From: Cladochytrium replicatum
Lineage: Eukaryota; Chytridiomycota; Chytridiomycetes; Cladochytriales; Cladochytriaceae
Assembly: GCA_025526935.1 (NCBI GenBank)
Contig: JAHLKD010000034.1
Location: 62,001 to 126,000 of the forward strand
Length of the DNA stretch: 64,000 bases
Direction of reading: 5' to 3'
The translations under genes were made by a program, and so were the position numbers. The notes beneath the pieces are model-generated. The model made no database searches. It was not told the origin of the DNA and was given only the letters and a program-made list of their open reading frames with translations. Shown here in pieces: positions 23,387 to 34,400 of the stretch; within the stretch, counting starts at the first letter, position 1; each line of letters starts with the position of its first letter.

Positions 23387-23587
23387 AAGAACCGGAAACG
23401 ATTGTGGGTATTGCCTCTACGTTCCACTCGTGTCCTATTCTCTTGTTCTCACATTTCGCTGAGGAGATGAATTTTTTGTCCGACAATGAAAATACATCTG
23501 ATGAGCATAAGTTTTTGGACAACATTCTATTCATTTAAGACAACCTCCATTTCTCAAGAAGAAAGTTTGAGCGTTGGGTTCTTACAC

Positions 23588-23941
23588 CTACTGGTCACCA
23601 ACCATCTCAAGACTGACCCCGATTGCATCAAGCTCGACCACCTCTTTCTTACCCTGATAAGACCAGTCATAACTCTCTTTCTTTGTTACCCGTTCGACAG
23701 CATAGCCTGAATCACTGGCATGACCGGTATCACCTCCCCGACAGTCATTTTTACCTCCGTTCCGAGCAATCACATTAGGACCACTTTTCGGCTCCACTGT
23801 GTCCCGCCAATCGCTAGGAAGAAAAAAGTATCTTCTTGTCATCATCCGGCCTCCCAATTGGTTTCTTATCCTCTTCCCTAAAATCTTCTCGATAACAATT
23901 TCCTCACAAATCTTCATCCTAACCTTGCTTCTCAGGCACAT
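23588..23941 (-). CDS. Unrecognised ORF, possibly a degraded chromodomain
   Basis: An open frame from ATG 23941 gives 117 residues. The segment EEIVIEKILGKRIRN resembles the first strand of a chromodomain (EYVVEKIL.KR..N), and WRDTVEPKSGPNVI could echo the DTWEPKSNL end, but the YLVKWKG core is absent. Frames extend upstream without an ATG, so an upstream exon is possible. It sits tail-to-tail with the RRM gene. I cannot tell a small gene from a remnant. Confidence 0.3.
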   Translation of the reverse strand: MCLRSKVRMKICEEIVIEKILGKRIRNQLGGRMMTRRYFFLPSDWRDTVEPKSGPNVIARNGGKNDCRGGDTGHASDSGYAVERVTKKESYDWSYQGKKEVVELDAIGVSLEMVGDQ

Positions 23942-24167
23942 AGCCTCCTCCTCTTGGACTTCCTCCTCTGCCTCCAACAAGCTCGATCCATCCCCATTGA
24001 CCTTGCCACTGTTGCGAATGCTGCTCGATGTGATGGTGATCTGTAGCAGGCTGATTTCTGTAAAGACTCCCGGCAATCTGTTTGTGTTTGCGTACAGAAA
24101 TTTGTGATTGTGTGGAAGAATGCTCTCAATATATTACATATACTGGGATGAAAAATGGCCCATCGAC

Positions 24168-25118
24168 TCAATCCTCATCGATATCATCGTCACCGTCATC
24201 CTCCTTTTCGCCTCCCAGCTTAAGCTCTGGCTTCAGTTCGTAGAAATTGCTGTACGGTCCGCGTTTGTGCAAAACCGCGATCTTGCCCAGTACCTCGCGG
24301 AGGTATACCGCAGGCTGCTGCGTCTGGTCCGACAAATCCTTGAAATTCCAGTACTGCGTTTCCCTGAATTTGTTGAAGAGCATGTCCATGAGCACGTCCT
24401 CCGGAAGCCGATCCTTCTTTTCATGCTGCGCAACAACCTTCCGTTGCTAAAAAGAAACTTAAACAAAAACGACAAAAAAAGAGCCGTTGGTGTGAGCTCA
24501 CAATCATGCCCACGCCGGCCTCGTTGCCCTTTTGGTGTAGGAACTGCGACAGTCTTCCAGCCTTCTCGTTCAGCACGCGCACGGTCCTCGACTGCGAAGC
24601 GAGCTTCTCTTTCCGCTTCTGCATCATCTTTCTGTAGGCATCGTTGAGTTTCGGTGTGACGTTGGCCTCGTGCTGCACCACTCCTGTGATTCCCACAGCA
24701 TGGCCCTTTGCGTTCTCCGTGAAGACAAATTCATTTTGTGGGGCAGTATTTGTGAATTTTAGGTCATAATCTTTCGGGGTATCCCTGGCCCACTCGGTTT
24801 CGGGTAGGTGGAACGTCATAATGGGGAGCTGGTTGCGGTCTTTTGTTCTGTAGTGCATATTTTAGATAACCTATATTTTCAAATGGATCGGGAGACGTAC
24901 TGGTACAATCGTACGATGCCAAGCTCCGTGCCTGGTTGGTGAACCTTGCTCCAGTCCTCCGCAACGAATTTGGGCACTTTGACCAGCCATACACCGGTGC
25001 TCAGGTCTACCTTGACATCCTCCTTCGGGATCTCGACCTCCTCCAGCTTTGCCCTCTTCCCCTCCCGTCCAAAATCGTCGTCGTCCAGCGGGCGACGGTC
25101 TCTCTCGTCGTCAGACAT
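24168..25118 (-). CDS. TFG2: TFIIF beta subunit
   Basis: Exons 25118-24901, 24847-24502, 24446-24168 (280 aa); introns 53 and 55 nt. The N-terminal half holds the TFIIF dimerisation barrel (VDLSTGVWLVKVPKFVAEDW, LGIVRLYQ, IMTFHLPETEW, FVFTENAKGHAVGITGVVQH), and the C-terminal half the winged helix (EKKDRLPEDVLMDMLFNKF, WNFKDLSDQTQQPAVYLREV, YELKPEL) ending in an acidic tail. TFIIF beta pairs with TFIIF alpha, binds RNA polymerase II and promoter DNA and is needed for initiation. Length and domain order match fungal and animal homologues. It starts head-to-head with the gene at 25196, only 77 bp apart, so the pair must share a compact promoter. Confidence 0.95.
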
Positions 25119-25195
25119 GACTGCGAAAGGACGTGGCTTACTAACGAGTGATTCGCTAGAAATTGTCCAAGCCTCTAGTAACTAGATTTCAAGTC

Positions 25196-26350
25196 ATGTA
25201 CGGCCCTTCGCTTCCGCCGGAACTGGAAGAAGACCAGTATGGCCCAGCACTACCTTCCAAAGACGATGATGACGAACAGGGAGATCGGAATCCACAGTAT
25301 TACGGACCGGCTCTACCACATCACCTTCAAAAGAACGCAGAGCCAATGCCAGAAGCGGAAGAGAAGCCGAGAAGAAGAGTGATGGGGCCAGCAGTGATGC
25401 CGCCGCCGGGATACAAACCACCACCACTTGAAGATGAAGAGCAGATTGCTGGAACTCATGGCGTGAAGAGGAAGGCAGGTGATAACGAGGACGTTGACGA
25501 TTTCGGGCCAAGGCCGCCTAGTGCATCAGTCGATGTATGAAGCAAACGCTCTTCATTATTATACCAATGCTGATTCGATTTCGTTTCTGTTAATGTCTTA
25601 CTCGTTAGCCAGAAGACGACCTACAAGACCGTTTGGCGTTGATCGACGCTCGGGCGAGAGGGGACACGGATGAGAAAGATGGGTCAAAGTCCGACAAGTT
25701 GCAGAGGCCGTCGTGGATGTTGGTGCCCCCCGAGAAGAAAGCGAGAACGCCAGGTTTTGAAAACAACTGAAACAGATGCACTCGTGATTGACTACTTGAA
25801 CAGCTGGTCCAGCAATGCAAAGCAGAACATTCAGCAAAGGAAAAGGACAAACGGACGATGATATGTCTCTGTGGACTGAAACTCCAGCTGAAAGGCTGAA
25901 GAGATTGCAAAGCGGAGCAGATGAATCATCGTCAAAAGTGCGTTTATCGCTGGGAGTGTGTGTGGTTCTCCAATCCTCAATATCTCTCGTAACTTACAGA
26001 AACGCAAGGTGCCAGAACACAACCAGAAACCGAGCGCGGAAGATGAAGCAGCTGCCGCCCTCGTAAAACAATACAACGTACGCTTTCCCCATTATTTCCG
26101 TGTATTTCTGGGAATGACGTACGTGTTTTTGCAGGAGGCACATCGTGGTAAAACACTGGTTGACATTTATGATCGCGACCACCTTTCCTCGCGAATGGAA
26201 AAGGCAGATGACCCATCAGCTAGGCCATTTAGCCGCGAGCTTGACTTGAACAGACGAAAAGCAGATCCAAATGCGAGGGAGCGAATGCTGGAGAAGGCGA
26301 AGGAGCTTGGCGGGAGATTTGGGCATGGAACACAACGGTATTACCGATAA
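25196..26350 (+). CDS. GPALPP-motif / DUF3752 protein, 303 aa
   Basis: Exons 25196-25534, 25609-25753, 25804-25937, 26000-26077, 26135-26350, with short GT-AG introns in phase. The N-terminus carries repeated GP.LPP-like motifs (YGPSLPP, YGPALPS, YGPALPH, MGPAVMPPPG). Then come PSWMLVPPEKK, SLWTETPAERL, a charged helix, and a C-terminal block RPFSRELDLNRRKADPNARE with FGHGTQRYYR. These are the diagnostic parts of DUF3752 proteins such as human GPALPP1. Their role is poorly known; they are probably nuclear. Confidence in the family is high. Confidence 0.88.
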
Positions 26351-26774
26351 AGAAGGAACCCATGAAGCTCAGTTAGTTACGAATAACAACGATGAAAGAT
26401 AAAAAAAAGAATATACTTTTTCAGTCCGTTAATAACCCTGGTGGTCTGGTGGCTTGATTCCCCAACGTTCCTCCCTGAGGGGGTTGCGATCGCTGCGTCG
26501 TTGAAGTCAAACTGAGACGTTGCGTTGCCAACCAAATGCATGTTTGCATCCTCACAACCCGAGACAGCTGGAGCATTCGCTCGAGGCTGTCTCAATTTTT
26601 GGACACTCTTGCTCGTGCCCATTGCAATTGCAACGGCTGAGAGCAGCCAGTTCCTTATCATCCAATCAAGTTCAATATAAGTCTTCCCAGTTAATTGCCT
26701 CTGTAAACCCAGGCCCTGTATCCAAAGTCCTTCTAAACGTCTCCCACTGTGGCAGTGTGTCCAAAACCTCGAGA

Positions 26775-28236
26775 ATGTCCGGAGGAAGAAGAGCGCAATC
26801 AGCCGTAGCTTCAGTAACCACTGCCGACCGCCGCGCTCGGTTCGGCGCTCCAAGTTCAAGCTCTTCCACCGGCTCAACTTTGGATGCGCTCGATTGGTTT
26901 GACCGTTACTCGCTCGTCAGCAAGCAGCTCGGTGCTGATGCCGACAACAACCCCAGGCACAGGTGAGCGAAAGAGGAAAACAATTCAAGCTCTGGATATT
27001 CATTCAATGTGGCCAAAATCTTGGGCGATATTTCTAGAGCAGTTTGAAAGTGAGGAGTGTACAAGAAGAGTTTTACGCAAAGATTCTTGAGGAGGTTCGT
27101 GCGGTGGAATGACGAAGTGCTGATCTGGAAGTTTTAAATCACATATGAAGGAGGCAAAAATGGGACGGACAGAGAAAGTTGTTGCTGCGTTTCGTAAGTG
27201 CAGAGCTCGACAAAGATTAATCCTGCTTACGTATCGGTAGGAAAGCTCCGTGAAGGCGTCACTTCTTCGAATATTCACGATGAATTCGCAATCAAAGGTC
27301 AGAAGCATTCCAATCAATTTGAAGAAAAGGATTCTGAATCCATGATCGTCGCAGTGTATGAACACTCCGTCGATGTCTGTCTCGACGTCGACGATTCGAC
27401 AGGCGAGCTCATCAAATCCCTCGCCCAGCTCATCGGTACAATCTACCCCGGTGCAGAAGCCCACATCCCCGAAACAAATCCAGATAAAGTGAGCCTCGAG
27501 GATTACCTCATAGTCCCGTAAATTCACCAACATATGGTTGCAGAACCATTCGCTCACCCGACGCTCAGAGATGTCCAAGCTCTATCTCCTCTACGTGATC
27601 TCTACTCCACCCACCCAGGTCCCCACAGAGCCTCGACGACCCTCCACGGCACCACCATCTCGGCCCCAGTCCGCTCGTGACCCACAGCTCCCAAGACGTC
27701 CACTCCACGGCGACATCAACGAGATCATGAAGATCTATCGTGCATTACCAACACATATACGTGAAACCGAAGACGTCCAGTTTGCGATGGACATCTTCTG
27801 GGTACTGAGATCCGATCTGGACTATGTGCGTTTCGGAATGTTGTGGAGGAAAATGGGGACACGAGAAAAGACAATCATGAAGGTATGTGTAAACACATAA
27901 AAGAGTCAGCGCATTTTTTGATTGTTAGATTGTGTGAATCAGGATCTGTTGCCTCGGGTGCGACAACGAACGTTCCAGATCCTCTGTTCGAGTTTCTACG
28001 CGTACCCGCTCGCAGGTGTGCGACAGCTGCTGTTGTTTGGCGTGGACGGTTCAAGGAGAAAGAGTGGTCCGGTGAATCATGACGACGAGGAGACAAATTT
28101 TGTTGCTTGGGCGAGGAAAAGCGTGCTGGCCGGAACGGGAGGGGAGTGGCCGGAAACGGATTCGGTGTGGCATGATGAGGCGTTGGACAAGGAGTTGGTG
28201 GTCAAGTTTCGAAAGTTGCCAGGAAGGAGGGCATGA
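26775..28236 (+). CDS. SAC3/GANP-family-like protein, 390 aa
   Basis: Six exons: 26775-26962, 27043-27103, 27151-27193, 27241-27488, 27544-27882, 27943-28236; every junction is in phase. An N-terminal disordered segment is followed by LDALDWFDRYSLVSKQLGAD, SVQEEFYAKILEEVRAEAK, VVAAFRKLREG, then IVAVYEHSVDVCLDVDD, which aligns by eye with the VYE.HARI.LE.GD pattern of SAC3/GANP/THP3 proteins, and a helical region DVQFAMDIFWVLRSDLDYVR and VRQRTFQILCSSFYAYPLAG like their PCI-related end. Members act in mRNA export or splicing-linked complexes. A proline/arginine-rich insert lies near residue 200-230. The family call is by pattern only. The intron at 27104-27150 has its donor as GTGGAA. Confidence 0.55.
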
Positions 28237-29590
28237 GTTTCAACTTTTTGAAGAAATTTAGACCGCCCCCCTGTCCTGTTATCCCTCTCTGTGACTGAGT
28301 CGTTCATTAAAAGCATTGCAGCAACTAAACTGAGGAAAGAGGGTGGACGGCTTAGCGAGAATTGCTTGCGCTTCCTCCACACCGTTGCCGCAGGTGATCA
28401 GGAACCTTCTTGTGGTTGGCGCTTTGTACGAACTATCCTCCCAGTCCACCATCCTATGAGTCGGGAAATGCCCCGCCGGGGGGGAAGCAGAGCACGATCA
28501 CTGACACGAGTCCAAGATGTAACAAGAGATCTGAAGCATGAGTGTGGCCGCTTTGGTTAGCGTGGCCGTAACCGTGATCTGTAGGGTCGATGCAGTTTAC
28601 TGAGAGAAAACCGAAAACACTTCCAGTGATAGATATGCTTCACTGTTCGCTTCGTGAGACGATGATGCGCTCTTTCCAATTACGTCAACTCGTTCTCTGT
28701 CCTCTAAGGACAAAGAGGCCGAAATGCTTCCTTGCGTTTTGTCTCGTTTCTCGTTTGTTTGTACCAAGAAGAGAGGATATTTAAGTGGCGAACAGATATC
28801 AGACTTTTTAAAAAAAAGATGCTCTTACCTCTTGAGAAGACACGAGATCTCGTACGTCTACAATGCCGTCACGGTTAACGACATCATTATCAATCACATT
28901 CACTTCAAGAGATTCCGACGTCAAGTTCATCGATTATTAAAGAGGCAGCTTCATCGGACTGAAATGATTCTTCAGACGCTCTCGATTTTTCTGGGCCCCT
29001 ATTGACTCTTCCAGCTCATCGCCAACTGATACAGGGGTTATCACGAGCACCAAATATCCATATGTGATCGCTGCTGAAACATAGCAGTCTGTACATTCCA
29101 AGAAATTACATTCAAACGTGAAACAATTTCTGTTAGTTCCGACGCAAAGTATATGATGATTTGAACTTTGATTTCGAGCCATGACGTTCGATTTGGTAGA
29201 CTCTGCTGACACTGACAGTGGTGCAGACAAGAGCAATTCCTGAGCGGGTTGTATGTGCTTCGAAAGCAAACTAAGACGAGGAATTTGGGAACATGCCTGC
29301 GGCGAGTCCGCCTATCCCCTGGACGACCTTCCGAATATTGTCAGACTACAATGAAACGAGTCATAAACTTTTCAAAGGCTTTCAGATATCTTTTCGAGTG
29401 TGGGCTCAATATCGGACGAATGTCGATGGCTTTAAATCAACATTACAGTGAGCGTTAATACACCAGATTGTGTCTAGCCAAAACCAAAATCTGAGTTCCC
29501 TGTCACCATTCTCAACCGTCGCTTGCTTTGCACGGGTCGCAACTGCAATCATTGATGGATCTGGCAGTTCTCCCGACAGAAATCTGTTAC
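28237..29590. other. Intergenic, 1.3 kb
   Basis: No gene recognised. A plus-strand frame at 28724-29005 is rich in basic residues and histidine but has no family match. It precedes the duplicated segment. Confidence 0.4.
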
Positions 29591-30200
29591 CACCAACTAT
29601 CAAAAACAGAGCAAGTCTAAGCAAAGCTCGAGCGTAATCAAGCCCATGTGCCGGAAATTCTAGCTTAACAAGCTATCCTAACGCTCCAGCTGCCCGCAGC
29701 TCCTGAACTGTGATAACATTCACAATTGTGTAGCGGTCAATATCCATATGTATTAGCTTCTAGATGTTGAACACACAGTTTACGTTATATCGGCCATCCC
29801 ACAAATTTTATCCTCGGCCGAAAACCACCATGATTGTTGGGATCTCGATCGAGCTTTACTCTTTTGCAGAACCCGCGGCCCTAAATGACGACCCAGCGAT
29901 CTTAGAGTTAGCCAACAAACGCGAACATCTTTTCACAGCAGTATTTATTTTACCGCTCCGGTGGAGGGGATGGAACCGACAAACCACCAAATGCTGTAGT
30001 TTCGAATCACGGGGTCAGTTGGGAGAGCTCAAAGTGAAGACTATGGGGGTACGAACCGGAGACGGAAGAGATTGCAAGAAGCAGCACTGCGGCGATGTAC
30101 ACGAGGCGAGCCATTCGATTGTTTGCTAATAGGTTTGGTGTGAAGATAGGCGGATTCCTTGCATATTTATAGGGCAGTGTGGGAATTGGACCCGACAAAA
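29591..30200. repeat. Direct duplication, left copy
   Basis: About 600 bp recurs at 30499-31100, offset about 910-920 bp. Long stretches match, for example from CTGTGATAACATTCACA onward through the segment containing CTTTACTCTTTTGCAGAACC (29850s and 30770s). Small indels and many substitutions show that the duplication is not recent. Confidence 0.85.
30007..30114 (-). CDS. Small ORF with signal-peptide-like start, 35 aa
   Basis: ATG at 30114 opens MARLVYIAAVLLLAISSVSG, a textbook signal peptide, followed by 15 residues and a stop. In the duplicated copy (about 31022-30918) the same peptide is kept but the ATG is ACG. The ORF may be a secreted micro-protein, or the first exon of a larger gene whose rest I cannot place. 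Confidence 0.35.
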   Translation of the reverse strand: MARLVYIAAVLLLAISSVSGSYPHSLHFELSQLTP

Positions 30201-30498
30201 ATTTAGCTGAATGATTAGGGGGGAGATGAGCAGCCTTAGCTCTTCCAAATTTACGGTCTCCGAAGCGCCGTTAATAACTAGTGGCGGAGACGATACATAA
30301 TAGTGTCAATTCCTGCAATAAAAAGCAACCTGCAAAATAATTGAGGCAATGATGGAGAGCAGAGATAATGAGTATGTAAGGACCTTTACAGAAATAACTT
30401 TTGGTTTCGTTGCGTTTCAGACCAGCATGGTTAAACGACAGAACCTTCAGGAATGCAAAAGCGCTATTGGCTACAAAGTAAAGCAAAGTAAAGTAGTT

Positions 30499-31100
30499 AC
30501 CACCAACTATCGAAAACACGGCGAGTCTCACAGAGCTCAACCAAATCGGTCCACCAATTGTAACCAAGGCCATGTGCAGGAAATGTAACTTGACAAGCTG
30601 TTCTTCTGCTCCGCAACCCCAGAACTGTGATAACATTCACAGTTGCGTAGCGGTCAATATCCATATGTATTAGCTTCGAGATGTTGAACACACAGTTTAC
30701 GTTATGTCGGCCATCCCACAACTTTTATCCTCGGCCGAAAAGCACCATGATTGTTGGGATCTCGATCGAGCTTTACTCTTTTGCAGAACCCGCGGCCCTA
30801 AATGACGACCCAGTGATCTTATAGTTAGCCAACAAACGCGAACATCTTTTAACAGCAGCCTTTATTTTACCGCTCCGATGCAGGCGATGGAACCGAAAAA
30901 CCTCCAAATGCTGTAGTTTCGAATCACGGAGTCAGTTGGGAGAGCTCAAAGTGTAGATAATGGGGGTACGAACCGGAGACGGAAGAGATTGCAAGAAGCA
31001 GCACTGCGGCGGTGTACACGAGGCGAGCCGTTCGATTGTTTGCTGGTTTCTGTGTGAAGAAGGCCGATTCGTTGCGATGTGGGAATTGGACCGGGGACAA
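30499..31100. repeat. Direct duplication, right copy
   Basis: The partner of 29591-30200. Its minus strand also carries a separate frame (about 30721-30500) with the helix-like string ISKLIHMDIDRYATVNVITV, reminiscent of the DRY end of a receptor TM3, but broken around it. Confidence 0.8.
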
Positions 31101-31412
31101 AAAATGAGTCGGACGATTAGGGGCAGGGTGAGTTCTGCTTGGCCAAAGGATGTTCGGACCACGACTGGAACAGCAACAATACTATATTAGGTAAACTGCA
31201 AACTCCATGACTTATTCGTGTCCCATCACCATTCCCACAAAGCCACACCATTCACATTCGCATCGAATCACCCGCTCGTAGTGGATTGAGCTGGTGCTAA
31301 CTTGTACTGTCTCAAGCGCAAGTGTGTTTGGGTGTGCGTGTGTGCGTGCGTGCGTTACGGAGTCTGCTACTGGCCGTGACATCGTCGCTGAAGCTGCATT
31401 TTACCGTTGCTT

Positions 31413-34400
31413 ATGGACAGACAAGCCAAATCTGGTTCCCAAGGTGTGTGTCGGTGTGTTGACATTTCCTCGCTTAATCTCATCGATTCTCACTTGGACA
31501 TATTTCTTTACCTTCGAAAAGCTGTCGTTTCATCCAAGCAAGCTTCATCCAGCTCGAAGGCCTCACCTTCCTCCGCCAGCCCGCCGAGACGCTCTTCCGC
31601 CGTCGCGTCTTCTTTATCATCAGACCCTGTTAATTCTGACAATCAAAGCATAAAGGGACAGCATCGCAGAGTATCGAAAAGAACGCTTGTGCACCAAGCC
31701 AATTTAGACGAGGAGCACCACTCAACTTTTTCGGAAGACATTTCGGAGGAAGGCGAGTCGATTGCAAGGAGAACCAGTACGAGCCGTGCGGCAAGTGCGA
31801 GAGCAAGATCGAGTATTTACGAACAATCTACCTCAAGCAGGTGTGTGTATGGCAAAGGAACAATGTTGGTGAATCGAATCGTAATTTTGTGATATCACTA
31901 TCAGGAAACGCCCCAACAAGCGCGCTAGACGTCAGCAATCGTTGAGCCCTCTTGAGAAACAACAGGACACCTCTGTTTCGGAGATAGAAACGCGTTCAGC
32001 AAAACGGTAAGTGCAGTCGCCAGTGACCTGTCGGGCAACTGCTAATGATTTACTCTTGTTCAGGAGAAGAGAAACAACCGCACTTCAGGAAGCTCAAACT
32101 CCTTTGCGCAGAACAAGTGCGAGGAATAATAGTAAATCTGCAGCATCCAGTTCAAGTAGTCGAACGAGGGAATCCAGACGTCGGTCAACAACTGAGACTC
32201 CTTTGCAAAACAAACGACGTCGTGTAGAATCAACGTCGAGAATACAAGAATCTAACTCAAAAATGACAAGGAAGGGAAAAGGAAGGCAGGGCGACCCGGT
32301 GGTGAATGAAAACTTGGACCTGGCTGACAGTGCTGAAGATGAATCAACGGCGGAAAAGAACCCAGAATCAAAGTCAAAAGGTGTATCAACGAGCAGTGCC
32401 ATGGATGTGGATGAGAGCAATGCGGAAGAAGCGGAAAGGACTGTTGGTGTCGAAGGAGAAAAGGAGAGGGCTGAAAGGGAGGAAGGCAAAGATGAGGACG
32501 GAGAGGAGGATGAAGAGGATTACGAAGACGAAGAAGAAGGGGATGGAGAACAGTCAAAACCTGCCAGTGAGGAGACGGGAGGTTCCGGTGGACGACCCTC
32601 TGGCATTTCAATGAACTCGGGGTTAGGAATATCGGCTTTGGCATACGGAATGTCTGGAGGATCTGGGATGAGCTCTCGCTTCAAGGAGTGGTTGTTGCAA
32701 TTGAAAAATGGCGCAGATCCAACGTTGCAGCTGGTAGCCTTGCAAGATCTCGCAGAATTTTTAAGTATTGCAACAGGTAATTTTCATTTGATTAATCAAG
32801 CGTGTGCATACGGCTGACTTATTCAATGTTCCAGAGGACATGTTTGTCGGACATGGCGGGCCTCGAGTTATGGGATTCCACACCGACGAGTTTGTTAAAG
32901 CTCTTGTCGGACTCTTGCAACCTCCATCACCTGAAGAAAGCAGCGGAGCCGCCGCCGCAGCCCTTGGTCTCGGTGCCGATCTCCCGCCCGAACTCATGGC
33001 CGAGCTCGGTCTCACCAACGATTTGGACGGCGGGATGGGCATGAACCCCGAGCTCATGCTCCTCGCCTGCCGCTGTCTCTCCAACCTTATCGAAGCCCTC
33101 CCATCCAGCACCATGCTCATCGTCCAGAACGGAGGCGTGAATGTACTCATGAGCAAGCTGATGGAAGTCGAGTACATTGATCTTGCCGAGCAAGTTCTAA
33201 GCGTTCTGGAGAAGATCAGCGTGGAGTACCCCGGCGCCGTGATCAGAGCGAACGGGTTGCTTGCCGTGCTGCAGTACATTGATTTCTTCAGCTTGCATGT
33301 CCAGCGTACTGCTGTCATGATCGCCGCGAACGCGTGCAGGGCGCTTGGAAGCGTTACATCGCAGCGAGGCGGGATGTTTGGGTCTGGAGGTGACGACACG
33401 CCGTCGAGTTCCCCTGGGCAGGTGACGCCCGAGCAGGTTCTGGAGATGGTCAAAGACGCTGTGCCGACGCTCGAGCGGCTCCTGCTGTATTCGGACCAGA
33501 AGCTCGTCGAGCAGACAGTACGTTGTCTCGGAACGATTGTGGAGTGGTGCTACAAAACTGAGGACAAGCTCCAACTTCTCGTGAGCCAGTCGCTCTTGAA
33601 AACCATCATTGGGCTCGTGAACCCCGCGAACGTAACGGGTAGCTCAGAGGGAACGAGCACCGGGCTTGCGAACGCAAACTCGACCACGACGCTGTACGTC
33701 TTCTCCCAGCTCGTCAAGATACTCACGAACGCAGTGCGGGGGTCGCCTCAACTCGGCAGCCTTCTCGTGACCGAGCTCGAGATCGTGGGTGTGATCCGCG
33801 GGGTGCTTTCGGACAAGATCGGGGTGCGTTTGGAGGTGTTCAAGGGCGAGGACGAGCAGAAGCGGCAGGAGGAGCTGCAGCGGATCACGATGGCTGTGAT
33901 GAATGTTGTTGTGAACCGCCCTGCGGATCAGATTCTTGAGGTTCTGACTCTTGCTTCTGAGGTGTTGCCGGCGCTACCGAAGGATTCGGAGGTGTGGAAT
34001 TTCAGGGTGCCGAAGGAGAAGAAGGATGGGAAGGGAATGAAAGTGGACAGCGAGAAGGTTGGCGAAGTGGCGGAAGCTACCATGGAAGTGGACGAGAAGC
34101 TGGAGCCGGTGGGTGCTCCAGGTAGCAGCACTAGTAGCAGTAGTAGTGTGAACCTAACGGCATCCTCAACCCGCACATCGATGATCCAGGAAGCGCAAAC
34201 CAAGCTTGTCCAGCGAGACCAGGAACAAAAAGACCGCGAGTCGCGAAGGTTAAGTCTTCTCCGCGCAAACCCAGCGCAACTGGGGGACTATGTGACGCAG
34301 CTGGTCCCGGTGTTGATTGAGGTGTTTGGAGCGACCGTGAACGCGGCTGTGCGGCGCAAAGTGGTCGAGTGCGTTGCGAAAGGCGTCTGGTTTGCACTCG

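Noticed and set aside
27000-27578. Minus-strand 192-codon frame across the SAC3-like gene
   Set aside because: It crosses several well-supported exons and introns of the plus-strand gene and shows no protein pattern.
30010-30060. tRNA-like string (TCAGTTGGGAGAGC followed by GTGAAGAC) on the plus strand
   Set aside because: It resembles a D-arm and a tRNA-Phe anticodon region, but there is no matching acceptor stem or T-arm, and the reverse strand codes for the signal-peptide ORF.
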